From Agarilytica sp033852165 (GTDB taxonomy: Bacteria > Pseudomonadota > Gammaproteobacteria > Pseudomonadales > Cellvibrionaceae): 64,000 bases of DNA. Under the pieces are notes generated by a model. That model worked only from the letters and a program-made list of their open reading frames with translations, was not told the DNA's origin and did no database searches. Positions 26,503-35,875 of this stretch are shown here, in pieces. The translations under genes and the position numbers were made by a program. The stretch covers positions 98,241 to 162,240 of the forward strand of contig JAWSUZ010000064.1 in assembly GCA_033852165.1 (NCBI GenBank). The letters are read 5' to 3'. Position 1 is the stretch's first letter; each line of letters opens with the position of its first letter.

Positions 26503-27315
26503 TTAAATGTTGATAAGATCATGCGTAAAGTGAAATTCGTGCACGCCCTGCTCATAGTAATCCTTCAATTGGCCAACAAACTTAAACCCGGCAGCTTGAA
26601 GCGGTTTGTGGATTAAAGGTAAATTTGATGGAAATGTCAAAAATATCTTCCTTCCACCCTCATTTTTCACGGCATTTAGCCCAACGCGAAGATCATCCAC
26701 AGAGAAACTACGTTTACTAAACAAACCTGCCTTTTCTTTAACCATCCACTCAAAGGTATAGGCGCCTTCGGTTTCAGCGATTTCATGCATGCCGTTAAAG
26801 CGAATAACGGGCTTTTCTTCGACAACTTCGGCTTCCTCTTCTGGTGCTTGTAAGCCCAGCCCCATTATTCGCTGATTTTCGTCTTCATCGTAGAAGTCAT
26901 TACTCGTGACTTCGACTTCAAAACCGATGGACTCGTACATTTTGAAGGCACGCTCATAAATCTTGCCTTCATCCGGATCTTCATAATCCGAGACTTTGAC
27001 GAATATTTTACGGCCACTTTCGGCACGCAATTTTTCTAGCAGCTCTAGAACCATCTTTTTACCATGGCCTTTGCCTCGATGATCCTTATCGACATAGGTC
27101 CACGACAACCAGAACGAACGATCGCAGGCTTCGACTTCTCGATAACCGGTTACACCAATAATTTTTTCGTCGTCACCCTCAAGGACATACTGATGATCAA
27201 AACCACTTTCTTCGTAATCAGCCTCAGCGGCTTCTGCATCATCATCATCGTAAGAATCTATAATTTTTAAGACCTTACGTAGATCATTCATATACATCTG
27301 ACGTAATTCAGGCAT
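26503..27315 (-). CDS. GNAT-family acetyltransferase with C-terminal extension
   Basis: About 270 residues. The N-terminal half is a GNAT domain: IIGVTGYREVEACDRSFWLSWTYVDKDHRGKGHGKKMVLELLEKL holds the RGKGHG acetyl-CoA loop, and KMYESIGFEVEV is the motif B end. A Glu-rich linker (APEEEAEVVEEKP, near 165-177) leads to a second domain of about 95 residues ending LKDYYEQGVHEFHF, which may be a degenerate acetyltransferase-like half. The ATG at 27315 overlaps the end of the rhomboid gene by 8 bases. Being in an operon with spermidine synthase suggests polyamine acetylation, which is only inference. Confidence 0.85.
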   Translation of the reverse strand: MPELRQMYMNDLRKVLKIIDSYDDDDAEAAEADYEESGFDHQYVLEGDDEKIIGVTGYREVEACDRSFWLSWTYVDKDHRGKGHGKKMVLELLEKLRAESGRKIFVKVSDYEDPDEGKIYERAFKMYESIGFEVEVTSNDFYDEDENQRIMGLGLQAPEEEAEVVEEKPVIRFNGMHEIAETEGAYTFEWMVKEKAGLFSKRSFSVDDLRVGLNAVKNEGGRKIFLTFPSNLPLIHKPLQAAGFKFVGQLKDYYEQGVHEFHFTHDLINI

Positions 27316-27982
27316 CTCGTTTTTCACTCTCTATCTTTTCACTATTATTCAATTTATTCGGTTTGTTCGACTTATTCTCAGGAGAGTTAATACGCACCCA
27401 GCTTTCGCGAATAAGAACACACCAAGCCAAGCAAGCACCACTTAACAAGCCGGCAACATGGGCATAGTTTGCGTATTTGCCTATAAGCCCACTGGCCGAA
27501 ATCGGAATCAGTAGCAGCATAACAACCACCAAAGACTTGTCTACGTGATATTCAGGCTTACCGCCATAACGCCCCTGCGTCCAAAGGTAAGCCAGTAAAC
27601 CGTACACAACGCCCGATAAACCACCGAAGTCAGGGCCTTGGAAACTCCACTGAGCAATATTTCCAACCGCACCGCAGATTAGAACAACAACACAAAGCTC
27701 GACCCGTGATCGCTCTTCAATCTTTGATGCGAATAACCACCACAGGTAAACATTGGCAAATAGATGAGCAAATTCATAATGAATAAAAATCGGCGTCCAT
27801 ATCCTCCATATCGAAAACGGCGCAAATAATTCAAAAGCTGAGCTCGGAATAAACCAAAGCTCAATAGCCTCCAGCCCCTGAGCCGTTATCAAGACAAAAG
27901 GGACAACGCATAAACAAGCAATCAGCCAAACCAAAGGGTGATTACTCAGGGATTTAAGATCGGGTAGCGGTAAAGGGTTCAT
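27308..27982 (-). CDS. GlpG-like rhomboid intramembrane serine protease
   Basis: A 224-residue polytopic protein that aligns well with E. coli GlpG from its helix 1: FIHYEFAHLFANVYLWWLF, then DFGGLSGVVYGLLAYLW with catalytic S123, and NYAHVAGLLSG with catalytic H175. The Ser-His spacing of 52 is close to the 53 of GlpG. The cytoplasmic N-terminal domain of GlpG is missing; a charged Asn/Lys/Ser tail follows the last helix. Rhomboids cut membrane proteins within or near a transmembrane helix. It overlaps the downstream GNAT gene and follows another rhomboid gene by 29 bases. Confidence 0.92.
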   Translation of the reverse strand: MNPLPLPDLKSLSNHPLVWLIACLCVVPFVLITAQGLEAIELWFIPSSAFELFAPFSIWRIWTPIFIHYEFAHLFANVYLWWLFASKIEERSRVELCVVVLICGAVGNIAQWSFQGPDFGGLSGVVYGLLAYLWTQGRYGGKPEYHVDKSLVVVMLLLIPISASGLIGKYANYAHVAGLLSGACLAWCVLIRESWVRINSPENKSNKPNKLNNSEKIESEKRDA

Positions 27983-28011
27983 AGATATCGAATCAGGATG
28001 TTAAACAACAT

Positions 28012-28773
28012 TTATTGACGGTTCGCAGGATCATCCCAAATATTCGTCACCTCCGCCTGCTTTTTCCAGCCATGGTAGGGGTGATTAAGCAGAAGCTCTT
28101 CATCTTTAAAGACCCACACCAACACCGCGCCAGCAACAAAGCCACCAATATGCGCCCAAAATGCAACGCCGCCGCCAGTCGCTCCCATAGAGGTAATTCC
28201 GCCCAATACCTGTACGGCAATCCAATAACCCAACATCGCCACCGCAGGTATTCGAAAGGTGGTGAAAATTATAAAGATCATCACAAACATATGAACCTTC
28301 ACGCGGGGGTAAAGCATGATGTAAGCCCCCATCACCCCACCGATAGCACCAGAGGCACCCACCATGGGGATGGCAGAGCTAGGGTTCGCAATCACTTGAG
28401 CCGCTGCCGCACAGAGGCCGCACAAAATATAAAAAATGGCAAAACGCACGCTGCCCATCGAATCTTCGACATTATCGCCAAACACCCATAAAAACCACAT
28501 ATTGCCTATGATATGCATCCAGCCCCCATGCATAAACATCGAGCTAATCACCCCACCCCAACCAGATCCTCCGCTGCCGCAATATTGCCCGCCCGAACTC
28601 CCAGAACCAAACAAATCTGCGGGAATTAAACCGTACTGGCAAACCGAACCGTTAAGCTGATCACCGAAGCCCATGCCTTGCAGTAAAACCCATGCAGCCA
28701 CATTCGTAGCAATGATGGCATAGGTCACATAGGGCGTATTAACCTGAGGGTTGTCGTCGCGGATGGGGAACAT
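28012..28773 (-). CDS. rhomboid-family intramembrane serine protease
   Basis: A 253-residue rhomboid of a different subfamily from its neighbour. A long, Gly/Ser/Cys-rich loop 1 (SGSSGGQYCGSGGSGWGG) precedes MFMHGGWMHIIGNMWFLWVFGDNVEDSMG, which is the HxxxN-bearing helix 2. Catalytic S141 is in VGASGAIGGVMGAY and catalytic H208 in FWAHIGGFVAGA. A soluble tail (HPYHGWKKQAEVTNIWDDP) ends the protein. I chose the ATG at 28773 (MFPIRDDNPQ), the usual family start, over 28815. It is first in the five-gene operon leading to spermidine synthase. Confidence 0.93.
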   Translation of the reverse strand: MFPIRDDNPQVNTPYVTYAIIATNVAAWVLLQGMGFGDQLNGSVCQYGLIPADLFGSGSSGGQYCGSGGSGWGGVISSMFMHGGWMHIIGNMWFLWVFGDNVEDSMGSVRFAIFYILCGLCAAAAQVIANPSSAIPMVGASGAIGGVMGAYIMLYPRVKVHMFVMIFIIFTTFRIPAVAMLGYWIAVQVLGGITSMGATGGGVAFWAHIGGFVAGAVLVWVFKDEELLLNHPYHGWKKQAEVTNIWDDPANRQ

Positions 28774-28839
28774 GGGTTTATCGTCCTGACTGATAGAATA
28801 GATTCGTGAAATCATAACATGACACGAGAGCCGTGCTAC

Positions 28840-29145
28840 TTAGTGCTCATCCATAAATAGGGTCGTAGCGAGAGCGAATTTAAAATGTCCGGTTTGCATC
28901 ACAGGATATGGGCGCTTAGTCGTTCCAAACAACAATATCTTGTGGTGTGAAAATGGCGTTTTAAATTGGTTCGATCGACTGTAAGGACACAGTAGGTAGA
29001 GCAACGCAGGACAATTACAGGGAAGTAATTGGTAGAGCGACTTATTAGCGCAGGACGCGCGTAAGTAGAATAACGCAGGAGCAGTTATCGAGGAGACAAA
29101 GCCAATCAGTTACCGAGCAGACACCGATTTATGGAAGGGCACTAA
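28840..29145. mobile_element. MITE-like element 1
   Basis: A 306-bp non-coding segment with terminal inverted repeats TTAGTGCTCATCCATAAAT and ATTTATGGAAGGGCACTAA (17 of 19 positions pair). Inside the left end is AGGGTCGTAGCGAG, repeated at 36599; inside the right end is a 60-bp segment (ATCGAGGAGACAAAGCC...) repeated at 35737. No transposase is encoded. The gap 28816-29245 holds nothing else I can name. Confidence 0.75.
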
Positions 29146-29245
29146 TCAACCACAGAGTTATATAGGGGAGACAAGAGCCCCCCTGAAATTAAGATGTCAC
29201 CAATTTACAATTGTGCCGCAACATTATCGGAATATCACAACGCGT

Positions 29246-29875
29246 TTAATCCAACACCCGCAGATAACTCATGAGTACATCCTTCAACTCCGTCACCAGA
29301 GCCTTCATCGTCATATTTTTCAAACCCGCCAGGGTGTAATGATTCATTGTTCCCATCACTACATTTATACCAAAGGCAATAGCCTCAGAAGGTTTGGGAT
29401 GGCCGATTTCCTGTATTCGCGACTCTAACAACGGCGTAAGTCTATTAGAGATATGTTGATTTACACCCCGTATATCTTTGCGCAAACCCACATCGGAAGA
29501 ATAACGAATAATCGATGCCCGTAGCATACCCTCTTGCTTGCCGTATAGACGAGCCAAGGTGCTCACCAGTTCGCTCAAAATATCAGCAACACCTAAGCCC
29601 ACCCAACGATCTTCATCCAGAGCTTCATCCAACATGGCTTTGGCTTGATGCACAAAACGATCGTGCACCAACTGGAACAAAACCTCTTTATCGGTAAATA
29701 AACGGTAAAACGTTCCCACCGAGGAATCCGCCAGTGCCGCCAATTCAGATACGCTCAACTGTTCAAATTGATTATCGGACAGCGCCTGCTCACCAGCGGT
29801 AATAAAGCGCTCAAGCGCTTCTCGGCTTCGAGCTTGGGTGGGTTCTGAACGTAACACTGCTACCATTTTCGCCAT
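29246..29875 (-). CDS. TetR-family transcriptional regulator
   Basis: A 209-residue protein with an N-terminal HTH (LSVSELAALADSSVGTFYRLFTDKEVLFQLV) in classic TetR layout, and an all-helical ligand domain. TetR proteins are usually repressors released by a small ligand. It is divergent from the hydrolase, TonB-receptor, ligase and hydratase genes and is the likely regulator of that cluster. The three CGGAAT-N4-ATTCCG-type palindromes upstream of the hydrolase gene are the best candidate operators. Short MITE-like elements lie on both sides of the gene. Confidence 0.92.
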   Translation of the reverse strand: MAKMVAVLRSEPTQARSREALERFITAGEQALSDNQFEQLSVSELAALADSSVGTFYRLFTDKEVLFQLVHDRFVHQAKAMLDEALDEDRWVGLGVADILSELVSTLARLYGKQEGMLRASIIRYSSDVGLRKDIRGVNQHISNRLTPLLESRIQEIGHPKPSEAIAFGINVVMGTMNHYTLAGLKNMTMKALVTELKDVLMSYLRVLD

Positions 29876-29911
29876 GGGTACTGGTCCTTAAATTAAAATA
29901 TTCAACTTTTT

Positions 29912-30087
29912 AGCTAATTAGTGCCCATCCGGCAATGGCTCGTTATGAGGGGAAATAAAAACACTCAGATTTTCGCCTATACATGTGGCCGTTTGCTTAT
30001 TGCAAACAACACCATGTAGTGATGCAAAAACGAGAGTTTTTATTTTTCCGCAGTAGAACCCTATTTCTGGATGGGCACTAATTAGCT
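29912..30087. mobile_element. MITE-like element 2
   Basis: A 176-bp segment flanked by perfect 19-bp inverted repeats: AGCTAATTAGTGCCCATCC on the left, its exact complement on the right. The internal sequence contains a second pair of complementary arms around AAAACTC/AGAGTTTT. It has no coding capacity. The TTAGTGCCCATCC core matches the ends of elements 1 and 3. Confidence 0.85.
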
Positions 30088-30208
30088 CAACTGTATCAAC
30101 GATGCAAGCAAGATGACGGGCACCGCTAAATTTCGGCTAAGCGAAAAGTACAATGTAGCGACTATTAACAGACGATTATACAGAGAAAAGCCTCTAATTC
30201 GAACCATT

Positions 30209-30224
30209 CGGAGTCGGAACTCCG
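30209..30224. promoter_or_regulatory. candidate operator O1
   Basis: Perfect palindrome CGGAGT-CGGA-ACTCCG, about 330 bases upstream of the hydrolase start. Same 16-bp architecture as O2 and O3. Confidence 0.5.
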
Positions 30225-30488
30225 ATTATCTTATTAGACGAACACGAACCCAAGAGAGCAACCCTGTTTTTCAAAAACACTGGAATCATCACCAAGTAAA
30301 AACGGAATCAGGGGAAAAAACACATTGGAACATCATCATTTAAACATCCAAATCAGTCAAAACCTCCATTTAGCAAAGAAAACTCACCTTTCTTTTCAGA
30401 CTAATTATTATAAAAAATCATTACTAATCAATTAGTTACCCACACAAAACAAAAACCACATTGGCACCAGACTCAAAAACCTTGTAAT

Positions 30489-30504
30489 CGGAATATTGAT
30501 TCCG
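30489..30504. promoter_or_regulatory. candidate operator O2
   Basis: Perfect palindrome CGGAAT-ATTG-ATTCCG, 49 bases upstream of the hydrolase ATG, in the expected core promoter region. Centre is 26 bp from O3. Confidence 0.6.
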
Positions 30505-30514
30505 TAATATAAAT

Positions 30515-30530
30515 CGGAATATGAAGTCCG
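30515..30530. promoter_or_regulatory. candidate operator O3
   Basis: Near-perfect palindrome CGGAAT-ATGA-AGTCCG, ending 22 bases before the hydrolase ATG. Outer bases extend the symmetry (AATCGGA/TCCGATT). Confidence 0.58.
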
Positions 30531-30552
30531 ATTTACAAAAAAGCGAGTCCAC

Positions 30553-31392
30553 ATGCCAATCCTCTACAGAAACTCACGCTGCATGCATTATTTAGACAAA
30601 GGCAAAGGCGAAGTCATTGTATTGCTCCATGGACTCGGCTCTTGCGCCGAAGACTGGTCGCATCAGATTTCAGACTTAAGCGATCAATTTCGCATCATCG
30701 CCCCCGACCACAGAGGTCATGGTTCCAGCAATCCCTCAAAACGTGCGTATCAAATGCAAGACTTAGCCCGTGATGTCGTATCACTCATGGCTCAATTGCG
30801 CATCGAGAAATATCACGTTGTGGGGTTTTCCATGGGAGGCATGATTGCGTTTGAACTCGCCGTACTGAAAAACAATTCGATTAAAAGCCTAACCATTATT
30901 AATTCTGCTCCATACATGCCTGGCAGTTCTTGGAAAATCCACCTTCTCGTTATTTTTCGTTTGTTGCTTATTCGTATTTTTGGTATGAGAAAATTAGGGG
31001 CGATGATTGCTAAAAAAATATTCCCATTAGCGAACCAAAAATCGTTGCAAAAAAGATTTGAAAATCAAATGGCCGAGATGAATAGAAGAAGCTATCGCCT
31101 CGCCTTAAAAGCCATTGCTAATTTTTCTGTCATCGATCAATTGTCTCGAATCAAAATGCCCACACTGGTTATTTCCTCCGACCAAGACTATACCCCCGTC
31201 GATGCAAAAAAAGAATACGTCGAGAAAATGCCAAACGCCAAACTTTGCGTGATAAAAAACTCACGCCATGCAACCCCCCTCGATCAGCCTCAACAACTCA
31301 ACTCCGTTATCAAAAACTTTTTACACACACTAGAAACATTTTGTCACCGTAAACCAGCGCCAACTCTCGATTGCGCCAATAACAGTAAATAA
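30553..31392 (+). CDS. alpha/beta hydrolase
   Basis: A 279-residue alpha/beta hydrolase. The oxyanion segment is VIVLLHGLGSCAEDW (residues 21-35), the nucleophile elbow GFSMGG has S93, the acid is in SSDQDYTPVDAK, and the catalytic histidine is in NSRHATPLDQP. A helical cap lies between residues 125 and 195. No signal peptide is seen, so it is cytoplasmic. Esterase, lactonase or C-C hydrolase activity are all possible. It is first in a plus-strand series with a TonB receptor 24 bases downstream and an acyl-CoA ligase further on, so it probably releases an acid from an imported compound. Confidence 0.9.
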   Translation: MPILYRNSRCMHYLDKGKGEVIVLLHGLGSCAEDWSHQISDLSDQFRIIAPDHRGHGSSNPSKRAYQMQDLARDVVSLMAQLRIEKYHVVGFSMGGMIAFELAVLKNNSIKSLTIINSAPYMPGSSWKIHLLVIFRLLLIRIFGMRKLGAMIAKKIFPLANQKSLQKRFENQMAEMNRRSYRLALKAIANFSVIDQLSRIKMPTLVISSDQDYTPVDAKKEYVEKMPNAKLCVIKNSRHATPLDQPQQLNSVIKNFLHTLETFCHRKPAPTLDCANNSK

Positions 31393-31416
31393 AAAACAAT
31401 AAGTTAGGAGATCATC

Positions 31417-33684
31417 ATGAAGAAACACCGCCCACAACAGCTATTGAGTTTATTTTTAGCTTCATCCGTCAGCTTAACCGTCGCCGCGCAAGAAAAGCCC
31501 GCCGACAAGAAAAGCTCTACAAGAAGTCCTATCGAAGAAGTTATCGTCACTGCGCGTAAACGCAGCGAAACTATCCAAGATATTCCCCTTGCGCTTTCAG
31601 CTATCGATAGCCAATCCCTTACACTCAACGGCATTAATGGTTTAAGCGATTTACAAGCCCACGCCCCGTCATTGACTTTATACGCCGCACGAGGAACCAG
31701 TTCGACAGCAACTGCCTATATACGCGGCATCGGTCAATCCGACCCACTCTGGGGTGTAGAGCCAGGCGTAGGCATTTATCTCGATGACGTTTACCTTGCA
31801 CGACCACAAGCTGCATTATTGGATATGCTTGACGTAGAACGTATTGAAGTCTTGCGCGGTCCACAAGGGACGCTTTACGGCCGAAACACTATCGGCGGCG
31901 CAATTAAATACATCACACGCAAACCCACAGATGAACTAAGCGGGCAAGCCGACCTCGCTCTAGGCTCTTACGGGCAACACGATTTACGTGCGGCCATCTC
32001 AGGTCCGTTAGGCTCAGAAAAGCTACTCGGCGGCATCGCCATCGGCAGCTTTAACCGTGATGGTTTCGGTGAAAATTTAGCGACAGGCGAAGACGTTAGC
32101 AATAAAAAATTAAACACTGTTCGAGCCAACCTTAGTTACTTACCCAATGATGACTGGGTCATTTCCCTCTCTCTCGACAGCACCCGCGATCGCTCTAATG
32201 TGCGCGGCGCACAGCGTATGATTAGCAACGTCTTTGAACCCTATTTTGAAGGCGAAGCCCCTCTCCCGGTCAGCGACGACCGCTACGATGTGAATAACGG
32301 TTTTGATAATCAAATAAGCAATACCGATAGCCACGGCGCATCACTCACCGCTAGTTATGTCGGTGAAGGCGACTGGAGCATAAAATCCGTTACCGCATGG
32401 CGCAAAGGCGAGACCGAAGCTGCAATTGATTTTGATCTGGGTCCCTACCCCATTGCCGATGTCGATGGAGTCTATTTTGATCGTCAGGTCAGCCAAGAAC
32501 TCCAACTTAATTACGACGGCGAAAATCTTCAAGCTGTCATGGGTTTATACCTCATGCAAGCCAAAGCAGGTGGCACAGTGCGCAACCGATTTGGTCTACC
32601 TCTTGGCGCGCTAGATCCTAATTTCGCCAATGTAATACCCGGCCCAATTATTCGTATTTACGGATCGAGCAGTGGCCAAGTCGACACCGAAAGCGCTGCA
32701 CTTTACGGCGACATGACTTGGGCATTTTCAAGCCAATGGAACTTAAGTGCAGGTTTACGCATTGGTACAGAAAAGAAAGAGGCCGAGGTTCTCAACCAAG
32801 GCTATACCGACAATACCTTTAGCCAAATTTTGGGCGATCCCACCGCCGACTTTACCAATGACGAACGCTGGACCGATGTATCACCGCGCATCAGTGTGGA
32901 TTATCGAAGCTCTGAGAACTTGCTGAGCTACGCATCCATAGCAAAAGGCTTTAAAAGCGGCGGCTTTAATACTCGAGCGAACACAGTTCAAGTACCCGAG
33001 TCAGAAGAGGCCTACGAACCTGAAAGTGTCGTGACCTATGAGCTTGGCATTAAAACCACAATCGCCGAGCAATTCCAATTAAACTTGGCCGTGTTTCACA
33101 GCGACTATCGCGACATTCAATTGAGTATATTTACGGGAACGGATAGCAACGGTGACGGCAACAACGATTCATTTTTTGGCGACTTTACCAACGCAGGTAA
33201 AGGCACGATTCAAGGCGCAGAACTTGACTACACTTGGTCACCAATTGAGGCCTTCAACCTAAAAGGCAACATCGCCTACCTGGACGCGAGTTTTCAAGAA
33301 TACATTACTAATGGCGTCAACGTTGCGGATGATCGTGAATTTACAGACATTCCTGAACTGGCCTATTCACTACACGCCCACGGACATTGGACACTAGGTA
33401 CTCTAGGCGACCTCGATGCAATACTCGGTTACAGTTGGCGTGACGGCGTTCAGCCCGTTACTAACCAAAGCGAATTACTTTATCAAGATTCGTTCGGCCT
33501 TTGGAATGCAACACTCACACTGACAGCTGACTCCGGTTGGAGCCTAGCGCTGGAAGGGAAGAATCTCACCGACAAAGTCTACCGCACCACTGGCTACGAC
33601 CTTCGCGACAGTAGCTTCCCCATTGTGACCGCGTACTACGGTGACCCCCGTACGGTGACATTACGCGCCGGTTATAACTTTTAA
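31417..33684 (+). CDS. TonB-dependent outer-membrane receptor
   Basis: A 755-residue receptor with a signal peptide (cleavage after SLTVAAQ), a TonB-box-like IEEVIVTARKR near residue 38, a plug domain with VERIEVLRGPQGTLYGRNTIGGAIKYITRKP, and a 22-strand barrel ending in the aromatic-tipped TLRAGYNF. This is the catabolic type of receptor common in marine bacteria and sphingomonads, distinct from classic siderophore receptors. TAGGAG lies 6 bases upstream of the ATG. It is followed by a strong terminator. Location between a hydrolase and an acyl-CoA ligase suggests it imports the compound the cluster degrades. Confidence 0.94.
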   Translation: MKKHRPQQLLSLFLASSVSLTVAAQEKPADKKSSTRSPIEEVIVTARKRSETIQDIPLALSAIDSQSLTLNGINGLSDLQAHAPSLTLYAARGTSSTATAYIRGIGQSDPLWGVEPGVGIYLDDVYLARPQAALLDMLDVERIEVLRGPQGTLYGRNTIGGAIKYITRKPTDELSGQADLALGSYGQHDLRAAISGPLGSEKLLGGIAIGSFNRDGFGENLATGEDVSNKKLNTVRANLSYLPNDDWVISLSLDSTRDRSNVRGAQRMISNVFEPYFEGEAPLPVSDDRYDVNNGFDNQISNTDSHGASLTASYVGEGDWSIKSVTAWRKGETEAAIDFDLGPYPIADVDGVYFDRQVSQELQLNYDGENLQAVMGLYLMQAKAGGTVRNRFGLPLGALDPNFANVIPGPIIRIYGSSSGQVDTESAALYGDMTWAFSSQWNLSAGLRIGTEKKEAEVLNQGYTDNTFSQILGDPTADFTNDERWTDVSPRISVDYRSSENLLSYASIAKGFKSGGFNTRANTVQVPESEEAYEPESVVTYELGIKTTIAEQFQLNLAVFHSDYRDIQLSIFTGTDSNGDGNNDSFFGDFTNAGKGTIQGAELDYTWSPIEAFNLKGNIAYLDASFQEYITNGVNVADDREFTDIPELAYSLHAHGHWTLGTLGDLDAILGYSWRDGVQPVTNQSELLYQDSFGLWNATLTLTADSGWSLALEGKNLTDKVYRTTGYDLRDSSFPIVTAYYGDPRTVTLRAGYNF

Positions 33685-33699
33685 ATCCTTTGCCTCTTA

Positions 33700-33738
33700 A
33701 CGCGCCTCTTAGACCATCTAAAGGCGCGTCTTTTTTTT
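33700..33738 (+). terminator. rho-independent terminator after the TonB receptor gene
   Basis: Long imperfect stem ACGCGCC..TTAGA/TCTAA.GGCGCGT with a short loop and a run of eight T. A degenerate second copy with its own T-rich tail follows at about 33754-33792. Confidence 0.88.
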
Positions 33739-33929
33739 GATGCAGCACCTCTTAGTACGCTCCTTGGATTTTCTAAGGGCGTGCATTTTTTATTACGCTT
33801 TACATTAATTCCACAAAATATAACCGTTTTACAATATCCACAGATATAATTCTCGACCAGACAGTATTTTAATTAGCTCAGCAACCAACCGTCACAATGC
33901 AATAAGCCAACCGAATTAGGAGAAACCGT

Positions 33930-35522
33930 ATGTCCCTTTTGGTCCCCCAAGGCGCTCTCACCATTCCCTCCATACTAAAACATGCCGAATCTATTTTTCA
34001 TGACAAAGAAGTGATCTCCATTGATACAAATGGAAACACGATACGCAGCACTTACGCACAAGTTGCTGTACGTTGTAGAAAATTGGCCAATGCCCTACAG
34101 CGATTAAATGTCGGGCAAGGCGATACGGTTTCCACCTTCGCCTGGAATGACCAACGACATTTAGAAAGCTATTTTGCAATTCCCGGTTTAGGCGCCATTT
34201 GCCATACCGTTAATCCACGACTCTATATCGACCAGATTCAATACATATTAAATGACGCGAAATCGAAATGGCTTTTTGTTGATCCGCAATTTATCCCCAT
34301 GCTATTACCCATTCTCGATTCACTCAGTGGATTAAATGGCATTGTTGTTTTGGGCAGCGCTGACTCACTTGAAGAAATCGATACTGCAGCACATAAAAAC
34401 CTGGCCTGGCATGACTACGAAAGTTTGATCCAGAACGAAGCGGAAACCATCACCTGGCCGGAATTTGACGAAAACACCCCAAGCTCCTGCTGCTACACAT
34501 CCGGCACCACAGGCAACCCCAAAGGCGTTTTATACAGCCACCGCTCCACAGTCATACACAGTCTCGCGCTATCACTTCCCGACGCAGCATCACTGTCCTC
34601 AGGGGACAATCTTCTCGTTGTCGTGCCTATGTTCCATGTTAATGGCTGGAGTCTCCCCTATGCCGCGGCCATGACCGGAGCCAAATTAGTACTGCCCGGA
34701 AGATTTATGGGAGACGGGAAAAAACTTGCCGAAATTATAAAACAAGAAAACGTAAATGCCGCTGCAGGCGTACCAACCGTTTGGCAAAGCTGGGTCAACC
34801 ATATGCAGCAACAGGAAACCGATCCCAACTTCTCCATGCGTGTATTAATTGGCGGTGCAGCGTGTTCCGAAAAATTACGCAGCGCATTGGAAGACCAGGG
34901 TTGTCACGTAAGGCTTGCCTGGGGAATGACAGAAACTTCTCCTATGGGAACAATTAATCGCGGTGATAACCATGACCATACCCTATCGCCAGGCACTCCA
35001 GTTTTCGGAGTGGAGCTGCGCATTGTCGATGAAAGCGGAAGCCAACTTCCACACGACGGGAAAGCCTGCGGAGAACTGCAAATTAAAGGCCCATGGGTAG
35101 TTCGCGGCTATATCGGGCAGGATAATCCCGATGAATTTAGCGAGGACGGCTGGTTTAGCACCGGAGATGTTGCCAACATTCATCCGGATGGATATATGCA
35201 CATTACGGATAGGGCTAAAGACGTCATCAAATCAGGGGGAGAATGGATTAGCTCATCAATACTGGAAGAAATTGCATCCAGCCATCCCAACGTAGTCTCC
35301 GCCGCCGTGATTGCAACGCCTCACCCCAAGTGGGATGAAAGGCCACTGCTCCTAGTGGTTCCACAAAATAAAGAAGATTTTAATGCCGATCAATTATTGC
35401 AATGGTTTGATGGCAAAGTGGCGAAATGGTGGAAGCCTGACGGCGTCAAACTTATCGAGTCATTGCCATTAACCGCAACGGGTAAAGTCGATAAAAAAGC
35501 ATTGCGATCGGAATACGCGTAA
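33930..35522 (+). CDS. acyl-CoA synthetase (AMP-forming), AlkK-like
   Basis: A 530-residue ANL-superfamily ligase that activates a carboxylic acid to its CoA thioester with ATP. Motifs: P-loop CYTSGTTGNPKGVLYSH, WGMTETSPM, GWFSTGD, and the hinge/lysine region DRAKDVIKSGGEWIS, with the C-terminal lysine in TATGKVDKK. Length and sequence style match medium-chain fatty acid-CoA ligases of the AlkK type. TTAGGAG lies 8 bases before the ATG. It has its own promoter space after the terminator. In this cluster it should activate the acid released by the hydrolase. Confidence 0.94.
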   Translation: MSLLVPQGALTIPSILKHAESIFHDKEVISIDTNGNTIRSTYAQVAVRCRKLANALQRLNVGQGDTVSTFAWNDQRHLESYFAIPGLGAICHTVNPRLYIDQIQYILNDAKSKWLFVDPQFIPMLLPILDSLSGLNGIVVLGSADSLEEIDTAAHKNLAWHDYESLIQNEAETITWPEFDENTPSSCCYTSGTTGNPKGVLYSHRSTVIHSLALSLPDAASLSSGDNLLVVVPMFHVNGWSLPYAAAMTGAKLVLPGRFMGDGKKLAEIIKQENVNAAAGVPTVWQSWVNHMQQQETDPNFSMRVLIGGAACSEKLRSALEDQGCHVRLAWGMTETSPMGTINRGDNHDHTLSPGTPVFGVELRIVDESGSQLPHDGKACGELQIKGPWVVRGYIGQDNPDEFSEDGWFSTGDVANIHPDGYMHITDRAKDVIKSGGEWISSSILEEIASSHPNVVSAAVIATPHPKWDERPLLLVVPQNKEDFNADQLLQWFDGKVAKWWKPDGVKLIESLPLTATGKVDKKALRSEYA

Positions 35523-35537
35523 AACAACTATTTTCTA

Positions 35538-35795
35538 TTAGTACCCAAACCCAAACCGTAGGGTGGAAAAGCCGAAGGCGTCTTCCACCGTTAACGAAAC
35601 TGAACCGCCCCCTCAAAATCTTTTTCCCAGAGGGAGCGGCGCTACCAGATTGTAACGGTTTGCAATTAAGAGAAACGGTATATCGGAGCTCGTTGTGCTG
35701 AGGCGGTTGTGCTGAAGCGGTTGTGCCGAAGCGGTTATCGAGGAGACAAAGCCGAGCAGTTGCCGAATAGACGCCGGTTTATGGATGGGCACTAA
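35538..35795. mobile_element. MITE-like element 3
   Basis: A 258-bp non-coding segment. The right end GTTTATGGATGGGCACTAA is a close copy of the right end of element 1, and about 60 bases before it (ATCGAGGAGACAAAGCCG...) also match. The left end TTAGTACCCAAACC is a diverged inverted copy. Inside lie a CGTAGGGTGGAAAAGC-type palindrome (35558-35588) and three near-tandem GCGGTTGTGCTGA units. Confidence 0.65.
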
Positions 35796-35875
35796 CTATC
35801 GCCAGCAGTCAGTACAAATATTTTCAAACTGTCTACTGCCCAAACTAACAACTCTATAGAAGGATGCAGACGAAC

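Noticed and set aside
30113..30343. Open frame of 76 codons upstream of the hydrolase gene
   Set aside because: It contains operator palindrome O1 and is very rich in Arg/Asn/Thr; no start signal.
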